Assembly (NCBI GenBank): GCA_002811675.1
Contig: PDIM01010373.1
Location: 108,420-132,708, forward strand
Length of the DNA: 24,289 nt
Source of the DNA: Ichthyosporea sp. XGB-2017a
Taxonomy: Eukaryota; Opisthokonta; Ichthyosporea
Direction of reading: 5' to 3'
Position numbers and translations under genes: made by a program. Shown in pieces: positions 17,896 to 24,289 of the stretch (position 1 is its first letter; each line of letters begins with the position of its first letter). The notes beneath the pieces were generated by a model. The model was not told where the DNA came from, made no database searches, and worked only from the letters and a program-made list of their open reading frames with translations.

Positions 17896-18469
17896 TGTAC
17901 CCAATCACTCGAATCCTCCTCCTTCTTCTTCTTCTTCCACCCCAATACACACAACAAGCTCCTCTGGGATGCAAATACAAATCCTAAAAGAATCAGTCCA
18001 TTCACAAGTGCATTTAAATAAAAAACAAAAATAAGCCAAATAACAAATAACAGCCTTTTTTTTCCCTTGTTTTTTTTTCTTTTTTTTTATAAAAAATAAA
18101 ATAAATGAAAATTATCCCATAGAAAAAATTGCAATGACCTAAAGGTCGGCTCGCTCGCCATTTTCTTCTTTAGGGTTATAGATAGTAGCGCAAATTCCAG
18201 GAGCCGATCAGAGGACGCCCTAAAAGTGTATTTAAATTGTCGATCAGTAAGGAGGAATCGCTCGCAAGCTCGCTCGATTACATAGAAAGGGACCAAACAA
18301 GTACAATTAGTATACGTAGATTGCCAGTACAGCTGATCATAGCTGTCCATTTGACTTTTTTTAGTTTTGACCTTCCAATTTTATAATCGCTAATAGATCC
18401 CCCCCTGATGCCAGCCTCTAATTATAACTAGATCGAATGAAGAGCCATGTCGGCTGTTATAATTCACAG

Positions 18470-18550
18470 ATCGCGGCCCCGAGCTGCGGAAATATTAGCC
18501 TGAAATGCAATCAGCTGGGCCTCATGCGGTGGGAAGGCCGAGACCGCGAT
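18470..18550. other. GC-rich foldable block
   Basis: Outer arms ATCGC and GCGAT enclose an inner stem in which GGCCC-CG-AGCTG pairs with CAGCTGGGCC (ten pairs, a two-base bulge). The block stands out in an AT-rich intergenic stretch and could be a structured RNA or a remnant of a mobile element. No known RNA family is recognised and the strand is undetermined. Confidence 0.3.
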
Positions 18551-19383
18551 TTATATTGTTCATTCAGATGGATAGTTTTAGGCCATTTTTATCCCTATGG
18601 AATGGTCAATGAATCATGAATTTCAAAAGTGAATTAGCACCCCAGCTATAATTACCTAATAATTATTAGAGGGGATCACTAGATTTTCTCCAAGTTCTTT
18701 TCAAATATTCAAAATTCACGAGTCCGTGCAGGGTCTCGCATGCAGTGCACCCGCCCCTGTGTAATTATTCGTTCACATTGCATAAATGATTAACACGCTC
18801 GAAGTGCAATCTTTAGCTCTATAAATGGGCATATAAGTAACTTCGCTTTATTTATAGTGCTACACAAAGCTATCATCAACAATGCCCTTGTCTTTTTCTC
18901 ACGAATGTGCGCAATACTTCAAAATGTAATACCAATAACTTAGTATTACTGTAACTAGTGCTGATACATGTGTGGACCGCATGCAACTCAAATGCTCGCG
19001 AAATACCCCATTTTGAAATTTAGTTGGGAAAATGAAACGAAAGAAAGTGTCCATATAAGAAAAATTCCGAGAATACACTAGATTCCATGTAATTATGCTT
19101 CAACTACACTTTCTCAAAGCCGAATTGTGGCAGCTGGATATCATTGGTCTGTTTAGACAGATAAAGCTTGTTAAATTTTGTCTTGCGGGGGGTTGTGAGA
19201 GTGAGCAAAGTTTAATGGAAGAATAAGGCGCAGGGCAGCTTAGACCATCTACCTGTTTTTGACAACTATGAGTATGTTCGCATCATTGATAAACCAATTG
19301 ACATCGGAGTATGCTGTGCATGATACTGATCAGTGTTATATGTACAAGGCAGTGTTGTGTGGGTGTATAATGTCTAATGCCAC

Positions 19384-19478
19384 ATTTTGCTTTAACAGTA
19401 AGACCACAAGAATTGCAAAAGTTTACGGTAAAATACTCTATCTAGTTGAAGCCAAACTCCTCTGACCGGCTGCGACCA
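19384..19478 (+). repeat. Left arm of a 95/90-base inverted repeat
   Basis: Matches the reverse complement of 19695-19784 with only seven scattered mismatches or so and one 5-base gap (TTTAC present here). It ends with GCTGCGACCA, a degenerate version of the first bases of the 5S gene copy at the end of the other arm. The arms lie about 216 bases apart. Confidence 0.85.
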
Positions 19479-19486
19479 AAACGTTT

Positions 19487-19524
19487 TGTTGTATATCAAC
19501 GAAACTTATCGCTTGATACAACAA
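19487..19524. other. Stem-loop TTGTTGTAT(AT)CAA / TTGATACAACAA
   Basis: A 12-pair stem with a two-base bulge and a loop of about 13 bases, located inside the larger inverted repeat. Function unknown; it may be a further relic of an inverted duplication. Confidence 0.4.
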
Positions 19525-19604
19525 TAAAAAGGCAGTACTTATTACTGAGAGAGGTTCGAAGAACTTTTGACCCCATGCAAACAATAAAAAAAAGCTAAAA
19601 AAAA

Positions 19605-19705
19605 GAGTTTACAGTGCACGGTATTCCGATGTTGACCCCAATCGTATCAGCTTAACTTCCCAGATCAGGTGAGAGGGGTGCTTTCTGCTAGATATGGCCG
19701 CAACA
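19605..19705 (-). pseudogene. Truncated 5S rRNA pseudogene
   Basis: On the minus strand this has GGCCATATCTAGCAGAAAGC then CACCCC, identical to the intact 5S gene at 4850, then TGGGAAGTTAAGCTG and CGGAATACCGTGCAC. About 18 bases are missing in the middle (the part with GGCAGTACTACGG in the intact gene), which removes helix/loop sequence and part of the internal control region. The 3' end no longer pairs well with the 5' end. A T8 run on the minus strand (19604-19597) remains as a Pol III terminator. Its 5' end lies at the inner edge of the right inverted-repeat arm. Confidence 0.85.
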
Positions 19706-19784
19706 GGTAAGAGGAGTTTGGCTTCAACTAGATAGAGTATTTTACCCTTTTGCAATTGTTGTGGTCTTACTGATAAAGCAAAAT
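19695..19784 (-). repeat. Right arm of the inverted repeat, joined to the 5S pseudogene
   Basis: Reverse-complement match to 19384-19478. The arm corresponds to the DNA immediately upstream of the 5S pseudogene plus its first ten bases, so the repeat looks like two 5S loci duplicated head to head, one retaining only its 5' flank. This upstream sequence is not obviously shared with the intact 5S gene at 4850. Confidence 0.85.
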
Positions 19785-19849
19785 ATTTGGTAGAGAGCCT
19801 GTTTCAAGGAACATCTTTTTTGCCAAAGTTGTTAAAGCTCCTACTTTTT

Positions 19850-19912
19850 CTTCGCCTTTTGCTTTCGCCTTTTGCTTTCGCCTTTGCTCTCTCTCTCTCT
19901 CTCTCACACTCT
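19850..19912. repeat. Tandem 13-mer and CT microsatellite
   Basis: About 2.7 copies of CGCCTTTTGCTTT are followed by a run of about ten CT units. Simple-sequence DNA without coding evidence. Confidence 0.8.
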
Positions 19913-20115
19913 TGCCCATGTGAAAGACTCGGGAACAATGCAATGATTCAGAAGGGGTACTATATTAGATATTAGGGTAGCCGGGCCATGTGCGTGTAGG
20001 GCGGGATTCCATACATAAGAGAATCGTGACGCCATGTGGCTTTTGGATATCAGGGGCCTTCTCTATGGGGATTATGGTACAAAGAACCCTCCCCTCCTCC
20101 ACAAGGCTCCAAAAG

Positions 20116-20233
20116 ATTTTTACTTCTTTGTTTTTATTATTTTTTATTTTTTTGGTTTGTGTTTGGTGTTGACTTTTCTTGTGTTTGTTAACGTTTTGGG
20201 ATTTCATATATTGGATTATATTTTTGGAAAATC
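20116..20233 (+). promoter_or_regulatory. T/TG-rich leader of UTP21
   Basis: More than 100 bases of T with interspersed G run to the UTP21 ATG. It is one of the clearest examples of the leader composition shared by genes of this window. Confidence 0.45.
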
Positions 20234-23206
20234 ATGCCCGGAACTGTTGCCCAGCGCAGTGTTGGAGGAGGGAAAAGTCAAATCTTTTCCCCCTTTAGGG
20301 CTATTGGATATGTGTCTAATCATGTTAGGTTTTCAGTGCAATCAAAGGGTAAAGATAATTTTGTAACTACATGTATAGGAAGGGCCTACCATGTATACAA
20401 TTGCGCCAAATTGAATCTTCTGTTTGTGGGAGAGCAAGAAAAGAGTGATATTAATGTGATTGAGACTCAGGGAAATCTTGTGTTTACTGCTTGTGATGAA
20501 AACATTAAAATATGGAAACGAGGCAAGGCGTGTGGTGAACTGAAAGGCCATACTGCTCCAGTGTTTGCATTACTGAGCTTTGGCTCTCATTTGCTCTCCG
20601 TATGTGAAAATAATATATTGATGATCTGGGATATTGCTAGTCAAGAACTTTTTAGACAGATTCCCTTTGATGCGAGTGAGTTTCTGATATCTGGTATTAT
20701 GCATCCTGCTACGTACTTGAATAAGATCATATTGTTCAGTGACAAAGGAAAAATGCAGTTGTGGAATATTAAGAGTGGAAGGATGATATATGAATTTGAT
20801 GGTTGGAAATCACCCATTACTTGTGTTGTCCAATCACCTGCTGTGGATGTTGTAGGGATTGGCCTCCTCACTGGCGAAATTGTACTTCATAACTTGAAAT
20901 TGGACAAGACGGTGATGCGGTTTCGACATGATGATGGAGTGATCACAAACCTGGCTTTTCGTAGTGACGATAAGCCTGTAATGGTATCCACATCCATCTC
21001 AGGAAATATAGCCGTATGGGACCTGGAAGAAAGAAAGCTTGTGTCGACTGTGAAAGGTGCACATAATGATCTAATTAGCGGCGCCCAATTTCTAAACTCT
21101 CAGCCATTGCTGTTAACATCTAGTGCTGATAATTCTTTAAAACTGTGGATCTTTGACCAAGCCGATGGGGCTCCAAGGCTTTTGAAATCGCGCAGTGGAC
21201 ACGGTTTAGGCCCGACAAGAGTGAGATATTATGGCACGGATGGACATAGTCTTCTGAGTTGTGGTATTGATAAGAGCTTGAGATTTTTCTCAACAATCAA
21301 TGATTCCCAATGCAGAGAATTATCTCAAGGTTCTTTGGAAGGGAAATCAAGGAAATTAAAAATTTCTACAAACGAGCTGCGGCTCCCGGTGATAAATTCA
21401 TTTGCTGCATCAACTGCCCGTGAAAAGGAATGGGATAACATTGTTACTGTTCACGATAATGAACATAATGTTAAGACATGGAGTTTTGATAGGAAATGCT
21501 TGGGAAAGCATAGTCTTGTTAGGGAGCAGGGAAAGAAATCAGTTTCTGCAAAGGTAAGGAAAAGAGCTGCTTTGTACAACGTTCTAAAAGAAAAAATGTG
21601 AATAGTTTGCTATGATGTTCTAGGCATTTGGACATAGCCATTCAGCGCCTTAAAGCTTTTAGACAAGAAGTTTTTTTTTGTCTTTTTGCTTTTGCTGTAA
21701 TGTGGCGTCAAATGATGCATAACTTCTTTCTGAGCTTTCTACATACTTTTTGACTTTTCAATTACATGGAACTTGCTTTATGTTTTGTTTTTGGCGTGTT
21801 TTAGTGCTTTTACTTATTATTCTTTCTTGTTTGTCACCTAGGACGTTTGCATTAGTGAATGTGGAAATTTTGTTATCGCCGGTTACAGTGATGGAGGACT
21901 TTGTAAATATAATATTCAATCTGGAGCTAAAAGAGGAATGGTTGAAAATGCCCACCGCGGAGGCGTAACGGCTGTAACTTCAGATTATTTGAATAGATTT
22001 GTTTTGTCTACAGGCTCTGATAAAACCTTAAAAGTCTGGGACTTTAAAACTCTAAAGCATATGCAAACCATTGAGCTTGGCAGCAAAGGGGTTCAGCTAG
22101 AAATTCAAAACGGGGGAAGTCTCTTGGCAATTGTTTGTTTTGATTTTTCCATTTGGCTTGCTGATATTGATACCTTCAAAGTGGTACGAAAATTTTATGG
22201 GCATACAAAGGCAATCACAGATGTAGCATTTAGTCAGGATTCAAGATGGATTGTTAGTTGCTCAATGGACACCTCAATCCGTACTTGGGATATTCCCACT
22301 GGAAGACTGGCTGATGTTTTCAAAGTAGAGCAAGCTCCTTTGAGTGTTGCGTTTTCACCAACGGGAGACTTTCTGTGTACTGCACATGTCGATTGCTGTG
22401 GCCTGTTTCTTTGGGCTAACCGCACGATATATAGTTATGTGTCTCTTGCTCCGTGCACCGTTACATCCGGAACCAAAATGGGACTTCCGTCAACAGGGGG
22501 TGAAGTCAGAACTTCTGAAGATGAAGGGTTGGAAGTATTTGAGAATGATGCTGTTCCTTTTGACGATACGGACCAATTGTCGTCTGGACTCGTTACGCTT
22601 AGTGATGTAGCTAAATCTAAGTGGAAGTACTTGCTGAATTTGGATGTAATTAAAGAAAGAAACAAGCCAAATGAAGCTCCGCAGGCCCCAAAGGAAGCGC
22701 CATTTTTCCTACCAACGCTTCCTGGAGTAAATATGGAGTTCAATGTAGAGCCCACAGAAGAGGTGGGTGCCATTGGTGATAAAAGTGCTTCTAAAATCAT
22801 GAATTTTGGCAGTAGTTTTGAACAAGCCTCTGATTTCTTCCAATGCCTTTTGAAATGCGACAAAGAAGAAGATTTTGAGCCCGTTTTGCAAATGTTGAAA
22901 ACCATGCCCTCATCAAATATTGATGCAGAATTTCGAACATTCTCGCCAATGAATGATTGGGAGCAACAAAAAGCATTTTTAAATTTCTGCACTTATTTTC
23001 TAAAGAAAGGAACTGAATTTGAGGTGGTTCAGGCCTGCTTAAACCTGTTTCTGCGCCTTCACTCGGATGTCCTCATCCAAGATAAATGTCTTGCCACGAA
23101 ATTGGAGGAAGTTTTGAATTACCAAAAGGAAAGCTGGGGATCGTTGGAAGAAAAATTAAACCACGTTTTGTGCTTGATTGGGTTCCTGAAAAACTCCACC
23201 GTTTGA
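20234..23206 (+). CDS. UTP21: SSU-processome WD-repeat protein UTP21/WDR36 (two exons)
   Basis: Exons 20234-21553 and 21842-23206 sum to 2685 bases, 894 residues, close to yeast Utp21 (939). The 288-nt intron begins GTAAGG and ends CACCTAG; it joins SVSAK to DVCISECGNF in phase 0. WD repeats fill roughly residues 65-600 with many terminal W-D-type dipeptides (LMIWDI, IAVWDL, LKVWDF, IRTWDI). The C-terminal part has the Utp21 signature: SKWKYLLNLDVIKERNKP then APFFLPTLPGVNMEF, followed by a helical region. Utp21 belongs to the UTP-B module of the small-subunit processome and acts in the nucleolus on 18S pre-rRNA. Without splicing, exon 1 would run 16 codons into the intron. AATAAA lies about 115 bases after the stop. 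Confidence 0.96.
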
Positions 23207-23399
23207 GGGATGTAGCCAAAAAGAAAACGCGCAAAGAACACGACATACATACACACATACATTGTTATTATAGTAAGTTTTATTTTGCTCTTCGTGTAAA
23301 AAAAAAGGATGTTGATATGTGAAATAAAATTTTGTATTATAGTGGGGAGTCTCACAAAACATATGCTGTGCAGGGTGTGTGTGTGTACGAATATAAAGC

Positions 23400-24185
23400 T
23401 CAATTGTTAAGGAACCGGGTGCGTTGAAGGATGGGTTTCGAACTATTACCTCGTTTCTCTCGAATGGAAGCAATAGTGTTATCGTCAGTTGCTGTGAGCA
23501 AAGCCTCGTCTTCTTTCCGAGACCATGCTGGGTCACCACTTGACAACGTACCGTGCTGGATATAGTACTTTGCTTGCTTGTAAACGCCACTACAAACATA
23601 CATAGCGTGGAACAAATGCTCGGTGGGTACCTCCGGGAACGCATTTTTTAATTCGTGTATACACTCCAAGACTCCAGCCTCAAGCTTGTCGATTTCTGCT
23701 ACCTTTTGCTCTTGTTCTTTTTCATTTGTTTCTTTCTCTGTTCGAGGGCCATCAAGGGAATCAAAAATATCGCAATGAAATCGACTAGAACTTTGTTTTT
23801 TAGGTGGCAATGCCTCCTTAACAGAATCTTCACACTTTTCATCAACTTTTACTTCTTTACGCTTTGTCTCCTCGACCTGTTCCTGATTCGCATCCTCAGT
23901 CTTTTTAAGCTCAGTTTCCTCGGCTTTTTCGGGCTTTGGTTCCTCAACCTCTTCCATCGCCGCTTCAGGAAGATCAGGTTCTTCTTCCGCAACAATTTTC
24001 GAAGATTCCTTCATATCGCACGCATCTTCCATCATGTAATCCTGCGCCTGGGTCGCAAATTCCAGGAGCATTCGATCATCTTCGTCATAATCATTGTCCA
24101 TCTCAATATCCTTTCTGACAGCTTTCGCTGGATGTGGGCGCACAAAGTTCTTTCGTGAACCTTGATGGGTATTATCTGGTATCAT
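23400..24185 (-). CDS. Probable Rap1 C-terminal (RCT) domain protein
   Basis: The product has 261 residues. Residues 1-60 are acidic with MLLEFATQAQDYM. Residues 60-165 are low complexity, rich in Glu, Lys and Pro. Residues 168-261 look folded: a helical part (LECIHELKNAFPEVPTEHLF, then MYVCSGVYKQAKYYI) followed by DPAWSRKEDEALLTATDDNT, IREKRG and RTRFLNN. That last part resembles the end of human RAP1/TERF2IP (IWSRQDD...KDDEDT...KKFG...RRIEF), so I call a Rap1 C-terminal protein-interaction domain. Rap1 proteins act at telomeres through shelterin partners. No BRCT or Myb domain is present, unlike animal and fungal Rap1. The match is by eye on a short domain. A T-rich leader precedes the ATG on the minus strand (24200-24289). 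Confidence 0.55.
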   Translation of the reverse strand: MIPDNTHQGSRKNFVRPHPAKAVRKDIEMDNDYDEDDRMLLEFATQAQDYMMEDACDMKESSKIVAEEEPDLPEAAMEEVEEPKPEKAEETELKKTEDANQEQVEETKRKEVKVDEKCEDSVKEALPPKKQSSSRFHCDIFDSLDGPRTEKETNEKEQEQKVAEIDKLEAGVLECIHELKNAFPEVPTEHLFHAMYVCSGVYKQAKYYIQHGTLSSGDPAWSRKEDEALLTATDDNTIASIREKRGNSSKPILQRTRFLNN

Positions 24186-24199
24186 AACTGCTTTCTCCT

Positions 24200-24289
24200 T
24201 ATTTTACACCAAAAAAAGAATAATCAATCCATGAAAATCAACAAAAAGACCACAAAAGAAACAAAAAAAAAAGCAAAAGAAATGTAAAA
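24200..24289 (-). promoter_or_regulatory. T-rich leader of the Rap1-like gene
   Basis: On the minus strand this is dominated by T runs with G, ending close to the ATG at 24185. It runs to the window edge, so the promoter itself is probably outside. Confidence 0.4.

Larger units (their letters stand above)
17896..20233. other. 2.3 kb gene-free region
   Basis: Positions 17896-18110 form the A/C-rich (minus T/G-rich) leader of the kinase, with TATAAAA near 18088. Positions 18120-18900 contain palindromic pieces: ACAGCTGATCATAGCTGT near 18331-18348, AATTATAAC/GTTATAATT flanking 18430-18455, and a foldable GC-rich block at 18470-18550. Positions 19384-19784 hold a large inverted repeat with a 5S pseudogene. 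Positions 19850-19912 hold tandem and CT repeats. From about 20116 the strand is the T-rich leader of UTP21. Short ORFs here show no family resemblance. Confidence 0.5.

Noticed and set aside
18170-18180. TTTAGGG as a telomere repeat
   Set aside because: A single copy only; no tandem array is present in the window.
18521-18551. Minus-strand ATCGCGGTCTCGGCCTT resembling the 5' end of U2 snRNA
   Set aside because: The branch-point-binding GTAGTA segment and the Sm site do not follow, so the resemblance is limited to a few bases of stem I.
19259-19465. 68-codon ORF at the left of the inverted repeat
   Set aside because: Half of it is the repeat arm, and no family resemblance or leader is present.
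22435-22992. 185-codon minus-strand ORF inside UTP21
   Set aside because: It is antisense to the conserved Utp21 C-terminal domain and mirrors its codons; nothing suggests a separate gene.
23655-24158. 167-codon plus-strand ORF rich in Phe and Leu
   Set aside because: It is antisense to the Glu/Lys-rich part of the Rap1-like gene, which reads as Phe/Leu/Ser on the other strand.

Overview
This is a gene-dense stretch of nuclear DNA from a unicellular eukaryote. Spliceosomal GT-AG introns, mitochondrial presequences, COX17, lipoyl synthase, an SSU-processome subunit, an APC/C subunit, AATAAA-like signals after stop codons and Pol III genes (5S rRNA, tRNA-Val) all point that way. TAA, TAG and TGA are all used as stops, so the code looks standard. 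Homoserine kinase (threonine synthesis) excludes an animal. The lineage cannot be fixed from the sequence. Most genes are single-exon. COX17, lipoyl synthase and UTP21 have one intron each, and homoserine kinase has five.

Layout, left to right: a 103-base poly(A) run within an A-rich edge (1-240), probably the leader of a minus-strand gene lying off the left end; a tiny APC/C subunit gene CDC26 (548-718); an ABHD11-type mitochondrial hydrolase (1352-2281); an F-box/leucine-rich-repeat gene interrupted near its 3' end (2858-4702); a Pol III island with 5S rRNA (about 4850-4968) and tRNA-Val(AAC) (5262-5335); a DHRS4-type reductase ending in a peroxisomal SRL (5485-6354); COX17 (minus, 6641-6960, one intron) divergent from an ADCK1/5-type ABC1 kinase (7389-9113); lipoyl synthase (minus, 9215-10426, one intron); an unexplained 1.5 kb gap with ORFs on both strands; a multi-pass DUF229 sulfatase-like protein (11885-14125); homoserine kinase (14415-15856, six exons); a Ser/Thr kinase with a split ATP lobe (minus, 16018-17895); a 2.3 kb gene-free region holding a 5S rRNA pseudogene inside a large inverted repeat; UTP21/WDR36 (20234-23206, one intron); and a protein with a probable Rap1 C-terminal domain (minus, 23400-24185).

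The genes do not form a pathway. At least five products are probably mitochondrial (ABHD11, COX17, ABC1 kinase, lipoyl synthase, possibly the DHRS4-type reductase). Nearly every protein gene, on either strand, is preceded by a T/TG-rich tract on its coding strand, often with a TATA-like element about 130-230 bases before the ATG. This seems to be the organism's promoter/leader signature and is the most general structural pattern in the window. Other points of interest are the 5S-derived inverted repeat, the kinase with a roughly 120-residue insertion in its ATP lobe, the Rap1-like protein without Myb or BRCT domains, and the 56-residue CDC26.
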